Positions 16,386-24,677 of a DNA stretch of 64,000 bases are shown one piece after another. The DNA comes from Chitinophaga pinensis. Its GTDB lineage: Bacteria > Bacteroidota > Bacteroidia > Chitinophagales > CAIOSU01. Below the pieces are notes generated by a model. It was not told the DNA's origin and ran no database searches. It saw only the letters and a program-made list of their open reading frames with translations. Within the stretch, counting starts at the first letter, position 1, and every line of letters begins with the position of its first letter. The stretch is from contig CAMDKI010000010.1 in NCBI GenBank assembly GCA_945901065.1, positions 62,001 through 126,000 on the forward strand, in the 5' to 3' direction. Both the position numbers and the translations under genes were made by a program.

Positions 16386-17147
16386 TTATTCCACTTTCAA
16401 CCCATCATAGGCCAAAAAGATGCCTTCGGGTAGCTCTTGGCTCACGTCGTGGTAAGTGCCCAGTTGGTGGCTTACGTGGGTAAGGTAGGCTCGTTCGGGT
16501 TTAATCTCTTGAATAAGCTCTATAGCCTGTTGTAAGGTAAAGTGCGATATGTGCTGCTCGCGGCGCAGGGCATTGAGTATGAGTATGCGCGTGCCTTTTA
16601 TCTTTTCAATTTCTTCGGGGGCAATGTAGTTGGCATCGGTAATGTAGGTAATATGGCCAAACCTAAAACCCAGCACGGGCATTTGATGGTGCATGGCCTT
16701 AATGGGTATAACGGGTATGCCCTCGGCCACAAAAGGCGCATCGCCGCTGATGCGGTGCATTTGCACGCGCGGTATGCCCGGGTAAGGGTTCGGGCTAAAA
16801 ATGTAAGCGTATTGCTCGCGTATTTCGTGCTCTGTAAAGGCATCGAGGTATAGGGGCATATCGCGCTTTAGCACGTAGTTGTAGGCCCGTATATCGTCAA
16901 GGCCACCAGTATGGTCTTTGTGCGAGTGGGTATAGATAATGCCATCCACGCGCATCACGCTCTCTCGGAGCATTTGTTGCCTAAAATCGGGGCCGGTATC
17001 TACTATCAAGGTTTTGCCGTCGGCCTCAATCATAACCGAGCTGCGCAGGCGCTTATCTTTGGCATCGGTGCTGAGGCACACCGGGCAGGTGCACGCAATC
17101 ATGGGCACGCCGCCCGAAGTACCGGTACCTAAAAATGTAAGCCTCAC
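16386..17147 (-). CDS. PhnP-like MBL-fold metallo-hydrolase
   Basis: 253 residues. Metallo-beta-lactamase fold with the metal motif THSHKDHTGGLDD (about residue 77), an N-terminal LGTGTSGGVPMIACTCPVC with a three-cysteine cluster as in PhnP, and the late VSHQLGTYHD motif. PhnP is a cyclic phosphodiesterase; relatives outside phosphonate operons probably hydrolyse other phosphodiesters. No phn genes are nearby, so the substrate is open. It starts with GTG overlapping the TGA of the upstream small gene (GTGA). Confidence 0.85.
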   Translation of the reverse strand: MRLTFLGTGTSGGVPMIACTCPVCLSTDAKDKRLRSSVMIEADGKTLIVDTGPDFRQQMLRESVMRVDGIIYTHSHKDHTGGLDDIRAYNYVLKRDMPLYLDAFTEHEIREQYAYIFSPNPYPGIPRVQMHRISGDAPFVAEGIPVIPIKAMHHQMPVLGFRFGHITYITDANYIAPEEIEKIKGTRILILNALRREQHISHFTLQQAIELIQEIKPERAYLTHVSHQLGTYHDVSQELPEGIFLAYDGLKVE

Positions 17148-17416
17148 TTAGCGGGGGTTTGTTGTTTTATTTTTGCGTATACGGCTTGGCTGGCATCGCC
17201 AAGCGCGGTTTCGTCAAGGGCTAATTTACCAATAATATCCACCAAACAATTAATGCGCGCCTCAAGGGTATAATATTGGTTTACTACTATTACCCTTCGC
17301 GCTTCGAGCACGCAATGCCCGGCATTGAAGCTGCCTTTTTCGTAGCGCAGCTCATAGGAGGCCTCTTTGCAGAGGTCTTCCAGTTTTTTTAGGGTGCTTG
17401 TTGTATATTTGAACAT
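17144..17416 (-). CDS. Small conserved hypothetical protein
   Basis: 90 residues, soluble, mixed helical, with LRYEKGSFNAGHCVLEARRVIVVNQYYTLEARINCLVDIIGKL in the middle. Length and composition match a Bacteroidota-specific family found next to PhnP-like hydrolases. No catalytic motif I can name. Translationally coupled to the hydrolase (4-nt overlap), so they probably act together. Confidence 0.75.
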   Translation of the reverse strand: MFKYTTSTLKKLEDLCKEASYELRYEKGSFNAGHCVLEARRVIVVNQYYTLEARINCLVDIIGKLALDETALGDASQAVYAKIKQQTPAK

Positions 17417-17458
17417 ACCTTTTGAACGTTATTAACGAAATTAACATTCCCCTTGGTA

Positions 17459-18115
17459 ATGAAACTATACCTCAGCATATTTTTTGTACTTGTTTTGGCA
17501 TTGCCCTTAGTGGCTCAAAAACAAAAGCCCCAAGACGACCCCAACGAAAAGCCGCCCTTTGTACGGGCAGCCTTGGTAGGCGGCATGAACATTAGCCAGG
17601 TTGATGGCGACGGTATTGCGGGTTTCCGCAAAGTAGGCGCCAATGCTGGTGCTGCGGCATATGTAAACCTTACCAAAGGGTTTAATGCCAGTTTCGAGAT
17701 ATTGTACAGCATGCGCGGTGCCAAAAGCTCATCAAACGAAACTATTCGCGATGGCCGAAAGTTGGTATTGAACCTTGATTATATAGAGGTGCCAGTGATG
17801 GTGCACTACAATGATAGGGATAAGGCCATATTTGGGGTTGGTTTTGTATGGAATACCTTGGTGAGAAGCACCGTTTCGCCAAATATTCTGGCTGAAGACG
17901 TGAATTTTAAACGCGCTACCTTCGATGTGGTTGGTGGCGTTACCTTTCTTATTAAGAAACGCTATGGTATTAACTTGCGTTATACCTACTCGTTAACTCC
18001 CGCAGCAGTTGCCGTTGACAATAGCGCTAGTGGAGGCGGCATACGCACCACACTTGATGGCGGTAAGTTGAGGAATAACGTGGTTGGAATCAGGTTTATG
18101 TATTTTATAAACTAA
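17459..18115 (+). CDS. Outer-membrane beta-barrel protein, PorT/porin-like
   Basis: 218 residues. Signal peptide MKLYLSIFFVLVLALPLVAQ, then a typical Bacteroidota outer-membrane barrel (VRAALVGGMNISQVDGDGIAGFRKVGANAG, repeated aromatic-ended strands, final NVVGIRFMYFIN). It belongs to the outer-membrane beta-barrel (OMP_b-brl_2) group. Function cannot be derived. The track start TTG at 17453 is 6 nt upstream; the ATG at 17459 gives a better signal peptide. Its stop codon overlaps that of the convergent upp gene. Confidence 0.82.
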   Translation: MKLYLSIFFVLVLALPLVAQKQKPQDDPNEKPPFVRAALVGGMNISQVDGDGIAGFRKVGANAGAAAYVNLTKGFNASFEILYSMRGAKSSSNETIRDGRKLVLNLDYIEVPVMVHYNDRDKAIFGVGFVWNTLVRSTVSPNILAEDVNFKRATFDVVGGVTFLIKKRYGINLRYTYSLTPAAVAVDNSASGGGIRTTLDGGKLRNNVVGIRFMYFIN

Positions 18116-18762
18116 GCCTGCATCTTTTCGCCGAAACACAAATCGCCGGCATCGCCTAGGCCAGGCACTATGTAGCCGTGAGCGTTTAGCTCTTTATCTA
18201 TGGTACCTGCCCAAATGGTTATACCTGGCACCTGCGCTAGCAGGTAGTCAATTCCCTCGGTAGCGGCAATAGTGCACACCACATGAATTTGCTTGGGTGT
18301 GCCCATTGTTAGTAGTTTTTGAAGCGTAAGTGCCAGCGAGGCGCCCGTTGCCAGCATGGGGTCGCAAACAATCAATACTCGTCCGTCAATTTCTGGGGAA
18401 GTTACATAGCCCATGTTTATGGTAAAGTTTCCCTTGTCGTCGTGCTCGCGGAAGGCACCGATAAAGCCATTGTCGGCATGGTCAAAGTAGTTAAGAATGC
18501 CTTGGTGTAAAGGCAAACCTGCTCTCATAATGGTTACCAGCACGGGTTGGTCTACCAATTGAAAACAAGGGGCCGTGCCTAGGGGCGTTGTCACATCCAC
18601 GGTTTTCCATTCCAGCTCTTTGCTTATTTCGTAGGCAATCACTTCGCCGATGCGCTCAATGTTGCGGCGGAAACGCATGCGGTCGTTTTGTATCAGTACG
18701 TTACGCAGCTCGGCCACATAGTGGGCAACAAGTGATGCTTTTTCGCTAAGGTTGTGTACCAT
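18112..18762 (-). CDS. upp: Uracil phosphoribosyltransferase
   Basis: 216 residues, usual length. Pyrimidine salvage enzyme converting uracil and PRPP to UMP. The PRPP loop DPMLATGASLAL, the segment VTIMRAGLPLHQG and the C-terminal uracil-binding region (GTIDKELNAHGYIVPGLGDAGDLCFG) are all present. A family E heptamer element lies 12 nt upstream of its start. It converges with the barrel gene; the two stop codons share the bases CTAA. Confidence 0.95.
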   Translation of the reverse strand: MVHNLSEKASLVAHYVAELRNVLIQNDRMRFRRNIERIGEVIAYEISKELEWKTVDVTTPLGTAPCFQLVDQPVLVTIMRAGLPLHQGILNYFDHADNGFIGAFREHDDKGNFTINMGYVTSPEIDGRVLIVCDPMLATGASLALTLQKLLTMGTPKQIHVVCTIAATEGIDYLLAQVPGITIWAGTIDKELNAHGYIVPGLGDAGDLCFGEKMQA

Positions 18763-18774
18763 TGGGGCAGATGT

Positions 18775-18800
18775 GAGATATGAAATATGAGATGAGAAAC
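18775..18800 (+). repeat. Heptamer element, family E (copy 2)
   Basis: 26 nt built of GAGATAT, GAAATAT, GAGATGA and GAAAC. It lies 12 nt upstream of the upp start codon (minus strand). It matches the other three copies at nearly every unit boundary. Confidence 0.75.
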
Positions 18801-18900
18801 AATGAAACTCCTACGATTAACTAAGGCAAATTTATCGAAACCATTTTACAAACCAATGGCAATAACTATTGGCATTTAGAAGGAGGCTGTAAAGGGATAT

Positions 18901-19080
18901 TTACTGAGTAGTTATGTTGCCGAAAGTAACGCCATTTTCTTCATGAGTTGCAATGAAGTTTTCTGCATCAGCTGCTATGCCACAGCGCTTGGCAGAACCA
19001 GTTTTGCCAGTACAGGTTAATTACTTTGCTTTTTGACTAACCAGCATGTCAAAGGCATCTGTTGCGTTGGTAATAGTTAC
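18901..19080 (-). pseudogene. Possible gene remnant in the upp upstream region
   Basis: The 585-nt gap 18763-19347 has no intact gene. On the minus strand one frame reads about 20 residues ending DMLVSQKAK, then a stop, then about 39 residues beginning LTCTGKTGSAKRCGIAAD and ending FGNITTQ, then a stop. Composition looks protein-like but neither piece has a plausible start codon. It may be a decayed small gene or chance. The rest of the gap holds only the family E element. Confidence 0.2.
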
Positions 19081-19325
19081 TTATAACGTAACAACGAAGG
19101 GATTTGTAACACAAAAAAATGTACCAGATTTGGTGTCGTTGAAGATTCTTTGTCACTAAAAATTTCAAAGATAGCTGTTAGCATTTTCGGAGCAAAAACT
19201 ATTAAATGAAACAGCGTATAAGTCATCGGTTTGATAAGCAAAGGTCAGCTGTTGGTACTTTTTGTTCATCTATTGATAAACATTTCAAGATTCTTTTAGT
19301 GTTGCAATACAAACTTGAATCTACC

Positions 19326-19353
19326 ATTCGTTACTAGTCACTCATAACTAACT
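19326..19353 (+). repeat. Degenerate heptamer element at the end of the deacetylase-like gene
   Basis: Four loose 7-nt units (ATTCGTT, ACTAGTC, ACTCATA, ACTAACT). It overlaps the last codon and stop of the minus-strand gene at 19348. More degenerate than the other families, so assignment is tentative. Confidence 0.45.
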
Positions 19354-20655
19354 CTTAATGTATTCCACCATTCGCTCGTACATGCTGCGCCATCCTGTCC
19401 ATTCATCGGCTTCGCTAAACGAGTTGTTGTGCCATAAAGTAATCAGAAGCCCATTTACGTCTTTTACTTCATCAATAAATGGCTTTACAACTTCTAACGC
19501 CTCGTGTGGCTTTAGTTTCATATAGTAATTCAGCGTGGCATCCATAAAGGCGAATGGATATAGCTTCAATAAGGTCTTGTTTTCCCTGCCTAAATCGTAA
19601 AAATAAAAAGAGCTACAAATACTGGCCCTAAAGCCCGGCAATGCCGCGTATCCTAGGGTATAGTCCTCTTCTATGTCTTGGTCCATTAAATTGCGGTACG
19701 TGTCCGGAAACTTAAGTTTTAAAAAATGCTGCCTGCTTATCCGCACATCCCTTTTCAAGGTGCGGTTGAGTCGGCCAATTTCGCGGCGCAGTTTGTTGGT
19801 ATCGGTGTTGCTAGCATACGAGGGGTGTATACCCACTTCGGCCTCATCGGCAATTGACTTAATCAAGCTCTGAAACTCGGTAACGTTTATAGAAATGCCC
19901 TTATCAAACTCATCGTAATCGCCCAGAAGAAAGAAAAAAACTGGCTTTGAGTTATATTTTTCGTGCAAGCGCAGCAAATAGTCGTAATTGTCGTAGGGGT
20001 CTTTTTTATTTCCTGTTAGCACTTTAACCCTATCAGCAGCTTCCGTAAAATTGCCGTTTACCACCGAGCGGGCCAAGCCACCCAAATTGCGAAAAGGCCC
20101 TTTACCACGGTAATTATAGGCACTGTCCACATCAAAAGTAGGCTTGTACTTAAATTTTTGAACACCAAACTTAAGCTCCGGGTAATGCTCTTGTACCTTA
20201 AGCCTTACCAGGTTTATGTAGTGGTTTACAACAGGTACTTGCAAAAAGCCGTTTCGGTAGGCGAAACTCTCTTCGGGCGAAAAGCGGTCGTGTCGGTCGT
20301 TGGCATGTGGCAGATACTCTTCGTAGCGGCTTACTAGGTAAAAAGCTGCGGCAAAAGGATCAAATGGTAATACAAACCCATCGCCAGCTATTTGATAAAA
20401 TATTTTCAGATAATTGTATTCTGATACAGTAAGGTCTTGTTGGCTAATACCTCTTTGAAACAAAAGATAAGCTGAGCCAAAACATAAACAGTTTTTTTGG
20501 GGATGTATGTCGTAAACGATTTTAGCACCATCAGCAGCTCTGAACTCATCAACACTGCTGGTAAGCATAAAGGGTATCTGTATCTGTTCTTTAAAGAACA
20601 GATCGAATATGTACCTTACTCGATTGGTAATTTGTGGCGTGTAAATAACCAGCAT
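19348..20655 (-). CDS. Polysaccharide deacetylase-like protein (DUF7033 type)
   Basis: 435 residues. The N-terminal about 150 residues form the conserved domain that precedes the deacetylase fold in Bacteroidota proteins of this kind (MLVIYTPQITNRVRYIFDLFF). The C-terminal half resembles the NodB-type barrel: KPTFDVDSAYNYRGKG (metal-binding Asp pair position), VFFFLLGDYDEFDKG, EVGIHPSYASN (GIHPSY is a typical His position) and LWHNNSF. Probable cytosolic carbohydrate deacetylase; substrate unknown. No cell-wall or capsule genes adjoin it. Confidence 0.8.
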   Translation of the reverse strand: MLVIYTPQITNRVRYIFDLFFKEQIQIPFMLTSSVDEFRAADGAKIVYDIHPQKNCLCFGSAYLLFQRGISQQDLTVSEYNYLKIFYQIAGDGFVLPFDPFAAAFYLVSRYEEYLPHANDRHDRFSPEESFAYRNGFLQVPVVNHYINLVRLKVQEHYPELKFGVQKFKYKPTFDVDSAYNYRGKGPFRNLGGLARSVVNGNFTEAADRVKVLTGNKKDPYDNYDYLLRLHEKYNSKPVFFFLLGDYDEFDKGISINVTEFQSLIKSIADEAEVGIHPSYASNTDTNKLRREIGRLNRTLKRDVRISRQHFLKLKFPDTYRNLMDQDIEEDYTLGYAALPGFRASICSSFYFYDLGRENKTLLKLYPFAFMDATLNYYMKLKPHEALEVVKPFIDEVKDVNGLLITLWHNNSFSEADEWTGWRSMYERMVEYIKS

Positions 20656-20700
20656 AGCAGCTAAGTTAGTTATTTATTGAAGACACAAGACATCTTGATG

Positions 20701-20728
20701 TATGAAGTACGAGTTACGATTTGCGATT
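20701..20728 (+). repeat. Heptamer element, family B (copy 2)
   Basis: Four 7-nt units: TATGAAG, TACGAGT, TACGATT, TGCGATT. Located in the divergent gap between the deacetylase-like gene and the thioesterase gene, just after a short trace of the family G word. Confidence 0.7.
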
Positions 20729-20776
20729 GCAGCTGTTTAAAATCAATGATTGATAATTATCATTGTTTACTAACCA

Positions 20777-20812
20777 TTTTCAAATTTTCAAATCATCTCA
20801 TTTCCAAATTGG
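20777..20812 (+). repeat. Octamer element, family C (copy 2)
   Basis: Four 8-nt units TTTTCAAA, TTTTCAAA, TCATCTCA, TTTCCAAA followed by TTGG. It lies just upstream of the promoter box of the thioesterase gene. The track ORF starting at 20763 translates it as a false N-terminus resembling those of the pssA and AlkD-like ORFs. Confidence 0.8.
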
Positions 20813-20818
20813 TAACCT

Positions 20819-20826
20819 TATCTTTG
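20819..20826 (+). promoter_or_regulatory. TAnnTTTG promoter box of the thioesterase gene
   Basis: TATCTTTG matches the Bacteroidota -7 consensus TAnnTTTG. It ends 5 nt before the ATG at 20832, so transcription should begin at or within a few bases of the start codon. No clear -33 element is visible. Confidence 0.6.
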
Positions 20827-20831
20827 TGGTT

Positions 20832-21275
20832 ATGGACGGTCAATCACTTTTTAAGCACGAAACACCCCTGCAACTGCGCTTTGCAGATTTAGATGCATTA
20901 AACCATGTAAATAATGCCAACTATCTCACTTACATGGAGTTGGCGCGCATACTATACCTTGAACAGGTGTTGGATATGAAAATGGATGAGCGCTACAGCG
21001 TTATTCTAGCCAAAGCTACCGTAGAATATCGCAGGCCAATTCATTTGGGCGACGATATAAAGGTATATACCCGCTGCAGCCGTATTGGCAACAAGAGTTT
21101 CGACTTGGAGTACGAGCTGCGTAAGACCGAACCTAACGGAAGTAAAACTGTTATGGCTGTGGGTCACACTGTAATGGTGGCATATGATTACGATACCAGT
21201 TTGCCAATTTCGGTACCTGATGCTTGGAGGCAGCATTTAGTGGTTTTTGATAGTCCTTCTTCAGTAGATAAATAA
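20832..21275 (+). CDS. Acyl-CoA thioesterase, 4HBT hotdog family
   Basis: 147 residues. Hotdog-fold thioesterase of the 4-hydroxybenzoyl-CoA type, recognised by LRFADLDALNHVNNANYLTYMELARI with the Asp of the active site and the following aromatic-rich helix, then VEYRRPIHLGDDI. It hydrolyses acyl-CoA esters; the exact acyl group is unclear. I start at the ATG after TATCTTTG; the track start at 20763 reads through a repeat. It is followed 6 nt later by the TlpA-like lipoprotein. Confidence 0.88.
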   Translation: MDGQSLFKHETPLQLRFADLDALNHVNNANYLTYMELARILYLEQVLDMKMDERYSVILAKATVEYRRPIHLGDDIKVYTRCSRIGNKSFDLEYELRKTEPNGSKTVMAVGHTVMVAYDYDTSLPISVPDAWRQHLVVFDSPSSVDK

Positions 21276-21281
21276 ACGGTT

Positions 21282-21791
21282 ATGAAATATTTCTTCCTGA
21301 TTGGGCTGCTTTTGATGTTGTTGGTCTCTTGCGACGTGCAACAGGGCAAGTATATAAATGGTGCCATGCTGCCCATGGTTGAATTGCCTGGCCGCGACAA
21401 ACAGCCCATTGCATTGGAATCGTTGAAAGGTAAGTTGGTTTTGGTTGATGTTTGGGCAAGCTGGTGCAGTCCTTGCCGTAAACAACACCCTAAGTTGGTA
21501 GAAGTGTATGATAAGTACCACAACAGCCAGTTTAAAAATGCCGATGGATTTGAGATATACCAAATATCCCTCGATTCTGAAGAAGGGTTGTGGTTAGAAG
21601 CCATAGCCAAAGACAATCTGCATTGGCCTATACATGTGAGCGAATTGAACGGTTGGGAATCGAAAGTAGTGGCGCTATACGAGATTGAGGCCATACCATC
21701 CTCTTTTCTGATTGATGCCGATGGCAAAATCATAGGCAAAGACTTAAGTTGGTTCGATTTGAGCAAAGTACTGGAGAATCGATTGAAGTGA
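21282..21791 (+). CDS. TlpA-like thioredoxin-fold lipoprotein
   Basis: 169 residues. Lipoprotein signal peptide with lipobox LVSC (Cys at about residue 18). A thioredoxin-like fold of the TlpA/ResA type follows, with the redox motif WCSPC in VDVWASWCSPCRKQHP and a cis-Pro region AIPSSFLIDADGKII. It is probably a membrane-anchored periplasmic disulfide reductase. Co-transcribed with the thioesterase by spacing (6 nt). Confidence 0.88.
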   Translation: MKYFFLIGLLLMLLVSCDVQQGKYINGAMLPMVELPGRDKQPIALESLKGKLVLVDVWASWCSPCRKQHPKLVEVYDKYHNSQFKNADGFEIYQISLDSEEGLWLEAIAKDNLHWPIHVSELNGWESKVVALYEIEAIPSSFLIDADGKIIGKDLSWFDLSKVLENRLK

Positions 21792-21793
21792 AG

Positions 21794-21914
21794 TACGATT
21801 TATTAAGTACGAGGTACGATTTTAGTTAAACCTGATATTAGTAAGTTGCCAGCCAAAATGATTACCATCTCTACGATTAATCAATCGTAATTCGTAAATC
21901 GTACTTCGTACATT
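21794..21914. repeat. Mirrored heptamer element, family B (copies 3 and 4)
   Basis: Left arm 21794-21821 has TACGATT, TATTAAG, TACGAGG, TACGATT. Right arm 21883-21914 has AATCGTA, ATTCGTA, AATCGTA, CTTCGTA, CATT. The arms are inverted relative to each other with a 61-nt loop, between the TlpA-like gene and grpE. The right arm is nearly identical to the element at 52759-52790. Confidence 0.8.
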
Positions 21915-21965
21915 TAAAGGCTCTGCCAAAATGACACCGCCGTTGGTATGGCAGGGATTTTGTAA

Positions 21966-21973
21966 TACCTTTG
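21966..21973 (+). promoter_or_regulatory. TAnnTTTG promoter box of grpE-dnaJ
   Basis: TACCTTTG fits the Bacteroidota -7 consensus and lies 21 nt before the grpE ATG, leaving a short 5' untranslated region unlike the leaderless cases in this window. I see no CIRCE-type inverted repeat near it. Confidence 0.55.
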
Positions 21974-21994
21974 CAGACTTAAATTTTGGTAGTA

Positions 21995-22552
21995 ATGAAT
22001 AACGAAACAGAAAACCAAGAGCCGGTAGAAAACCAAGCGGGGAGCGATACCCACACCGAGCAACAAACTGCTACTGAAGATGCAGCCGCCCAAGCGGAAG
22101 CTAGTGATGGTAGCGGATTGCAGGCTAAGGTTGATGAACTGAAGGATAAATATGTACGCCTGTTTGCCGACTTTGACAACTACAAAAAACGCGTTGCTCG
22201 CGAACGTTTGGAGTTGATAAAGGACGCTAGCAAAGATGTTATTTTGAACCTCTTGCCAGTATTGGATGACTTTGAACGTGCCTTAACGGCAGCCGAAACG
22301 GCTACTGAGGTAGCGCCAGTAAAAGAAGGCATGTTGTTGATTCACAATAAATTGCTGAAAAACTTGGAGCAAAAGGGCCTTAAGCCGGTAAACCCGGTCG
22401 GTGAGCCATTTGATGTCGAATTTCATGAGGCAATTACCGAAATACCTGCACCAACTGAAGAGCTTAAAGGTAAAGTAGTAGCGGTTGCAGAGAAAGGATA
22501 TTACCTTAACGACCGTCTTATTCGTTACGCAAAAGTTGTAGTGGGGAAATAA
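21995..22552 (+). CDS. grpE: Nucleotide exchange factor GrpE
   Basis: 185 residues. Co-chaperone releasing ADP from DnaK. Acidic, Gln/Glu-rich N-terminus, then the coiled-coil with DKYVRLFADFDNYKKRVARERLE, and the C-terminal beta wing ending KPVNPVGEPFDVEFHEAI and VVAVAEKGYYLNDRLIRYAKVVVGK. The track start is a TTG at 21986; the ATG at 21995 is preferred. dnaJ starts 3 nt after its stop, so they form an operon. Confidence 0.95.
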   Translation: MNNETENQEPVENQAGSDTHTEQQTATEDAAAQAEASDGSGLQAKVDELKDKYVRLFADFDNYKKRVARERLELIKDASKDVILNLLPVLDDFERALTAAETATEVAPVKEGMLLIHNKLLKNLEQKGLKPVNPVGEPFDVEFHEAITEIPAPTEELKGKVVAVAEKGYYLNDRLIRYAKVVVGK

Positions 22553-22555
22553 TAT

Positions 22556-23710
22556 ATGCCTAGGGATTATTACGAAATATTGAGTGTTACCCGTACCTCA
22601 ACACAAGAAGAAATTAAAAAGTCGTACCGTAAGGTGGCTTTGCAGCATCACCCTGATAGGAATCCGGATAACCCAGATGCTGAGCACAAGTTTAAAGAGG
22701 CTGCCGAGGCTTACGAAGTATTGGGCAACGAAGAAAAACGTGCTAAATACGACCGTTTTGGCCATGCTGGTGTGAAGGGCGGAGGTGCGCAGAACATGGA
22801 TGACATTTTCAGCAACTTCGGCGATATTTTTGGCGGAGGTGGCGGCGGAGGTGGCTTCGATCCGTTTGAGGCTTTCTTTGGTGGGCAGCGTGGTGGTGGT
22901 GGTCGAGCGCGTCAAGGCCGCCGGGGCAGCAACTTGCGTATTAAAGTAAAATTGAACCTTAAAGAGATAGTTTATGGTGCCAAGAAGACCATAAAACTAA
23001 ACAAGCACGTTACTTGCGATGTATGTGATGGTAGCGGTGCTAAAGATAAAAGCTCAGTATCTACCTGTTCTACCTGTCACGGTGCAGGCCAAGTACGCAG
23101 GGTAACCCAAACTATTTTGGGCCAAATGCAAACTACCAGCACTTGCCCAACGTGCCATGGCGACGGCTCAACCATTACGGCTAAATGCACCAAATGCAAA
23201 GGCGAAGGAAAGATATTTGGTGAGGATAGCGTAACCTTGGATATACCTGCAGGTGTAGGTGAGGGTATTCAGCTTTCTATGACGGGTCGCGGCAATGCGG
23301 GTGACCGTGGTGGTGCTCCTGGAGACTTGATTGTGGTGGTTGAAGAGGAGCAGCACGAAGAGCTCGTTCGAGAGGAGAATGACATTGTTTTCAACCTCAA
23401 CATCAGCTTTGTGGATGCTGCCCTGGGCTTGCAAACCGAAGTGCCTACCGTGGATGCCAAGGCCAAGATAAAAGTGCCTGCTGGCACCCAATCGGGCAAA
23501 GTGTTCCGTTTGAAGGGCAAAGGCATTCCCAACATTAACAATTCATACGAAGTGGGCGACCAACAAGTAAGGGTGAACGTTTGGATACCTAAGAACCTAT
23601 CGGATGAGGAGCGTGCAACGCTTGAGAAGTTGCGCGATTCGCCCAATTTTCAGCCGGGTAGCTCTAAAGAAGATGGTGGCTTCTTTCAGAAGGTGAAAGA
23701 CCTTTTTTAA
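22556..23710 (+). CDS. dnaJ: Molecular chaperone DnaJ
   Basis: 384 residues, class A DnaJ. J domain (about 1-70) with the HPD motif in [14 protein letters not shown], a long Gly/Phe-rich linker ([17 protein letters not shown]), four CxxCxGxG zinc motifs ([32 protein letters not shown]) between about 155 and 220, then the two client-binding beta domains. It stimulates DnaK ATPase with GrpE from the same operon. Confidence 0.96.
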   Translation: MPRDYYEILSVTRTSTQEEIKKSYRKVALQHHPDRNPDNPDAEHKFKEAAEAYEVLGNEEKRAKYDRFGHAGVKGGGAQNMDDIFSNFGDIFGGGGGGGGFDPFEAFFGGQRGGGGRARQGRRGSNLRIKVKLNLKEIVYGAKKTIKLNKHVTCDVCDGSGAKDKSSVSTCSTCHGAGQVRRVTQTILGQMQTTSTCPTCHGDGSTITAKCTKCKGEGKIFGEDSVTLDIPAGVGEGIQLSMTGRGNAGDRGGAPGDLIVVVEEEQHEELVREENDIVFNLNISFVDAALGLQTEVPTVDAKAKIKVPAGTQSGKVFRLKGKGIPNINNSYEVGDQQVRVNVWIPKNLSDEERATLEKLRDSPNFQPGSSKEDGGFFQKVKDLF

Positions 23711-23713
23711 ACG

Positions 23714-24175
23714 ATGCCTCGCCTTACCATCATTCTTGACTTGGATGGTGTGCTTATTACTAACTTACCTACCCAACCAGAGGTGCTACATACCGATGGA
23801 TATACTGATTTTGATGCTAGCTGTGTAGCCAACCTAAATATGCTATTGAGTGAAGTAGACGCTGAAGTTTGGCTTATCTCTGCTCGCCGAAAAGGAAAGA
23901 CGTTGGCTGAAATGCAGGTTATATGCAGCAATAGGGGTATAAGTGCGGCTATTGCTGGCATGGTGCCTATATATGCCGAGGGCATGAAGCGCAGCCATGA
24001 AACAATCCGTTTTATCAGAGAAAATAATTTGGAACATTATCTCATCATAGATGATAACAGGGTGTTGCGCCAATTGCCACGTAGCATGAAAAACCGCTTA
24101 GTGCAAACCGATTTTGCAAGGGGGTTTAATAAAGATAAGTTGGAAGAGGCTAGGAGATTGTTGGGTATTACTTAG
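23714..24175 (+). CDS. HAD-fold hydrolase-like protein
   Basis: 153 residues. The HAD motif I (ILDLDGVLI) and motif II-like WLISARRKG are present, and IIDDNRVL supplies the late acidic motif. The short size without a cap fits the HAD domain type found in RNA-repair (SAK) proteins and stand-alone phosphatases. Substrate unknown. It follows dnaJ by 3 nt, so it is probably co-transcribed. Its last 8 nt overlap the convergent NTF2-like gene. Confidence 0.75.
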   Translation: MPRLTIILDLDGVLITNLPTQPEVLHTDGYTDFDASCVANLNMLLSEVDAEVWLISARRKGKTLAEMQVICSNRGISAAIAGMVPIYAEGMKRSHETIRFIRENNLEHYLIIDDNRVLRQLPRSMKNRLVQTDFARGFNKDKLEEARRLLGIT

Positions 24176-24632
24176 CCATAAAATCATTCAACCCCTTCAT
24201 AGCCGTTTGGCGCACTTTGTTTTGCAAATAAGGCGTCCAACCTAACAGCAGCCCTATTGGCCCCAGTGCTTGCTTGGCCCAAGTATGGAAATCGAAATGG
24301 TCAATGTGCCTTACAATTTTGCCATCTACCACTTCAAATTCAGCTTTGATATGATTGCGTACCTTGCGCTTAGTAGCGCCGAAGGTATATTGTGCTATCC
24401 ATTCTGCCCCTACTTGGTTGCCGTTTGATGATAGTACTTTAAACTCCAGCACCAAATCTTTGCCTCGGCCGATGAGCTTCTGCCACATGGCCCGAGCCTG
24501 ATTGGCGTTGAGGTTAATGAATACTGAATCGCTAAAGGTTGCATGGTCGGCATAGCAGCCCTGCACACCCCTATAATCTTTTAACTGAAACGATGTATAA
24601 AAGTGTTTTATCAGGTCTTCGTTTGGGGTCAT
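24168..24632 (-). CDS. NTF2-like (SnoaL-type) protein
   Basis: 154 residues with the SnoaL/NTF2-like cone fold: EDLIKHFYTSFQLKDYRGVQGCYADHATFSDSVF at the N-terminus and strands QVGAEWIAQYTFGATKRKVRNHIKAEFEVVDGKIVRHIDHFD. Catalytic residues for a specific chemistry are not evident; members act as isomerases, cyclases or binding proteins. Single gene, overlapping the HAD gene at the 3' end by 8 nt. Confidence 0.8.
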   Translation of the reverse strand: MTPNEDLIKHFYTSFQLKDYRGVQGCYADHATFSDSVFINLNANQARAMWQKLIGRGKDLVLEFKVLSSNGNQVGAEWIAQYTFGATKRKVRNHIKAEFEVVDGKIVRHIDHFDFHTWAKQALGPIGLLLGWTPYLQNKVRQTAMKGLNDFMAK

Positions 24633-24677
24633 AGCATGCCAGTTTGCAATTCCAAGATACTCAATAGCAAGTAAAAA

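Noticed and set aside
21188-21766. 192-codon minus-strand ORF opposite the TlpA-like gene
   Set aside because: Fully overlaps the thioredoxin-fold lipoprotein with a clear WCSPC motif on the plus strand.
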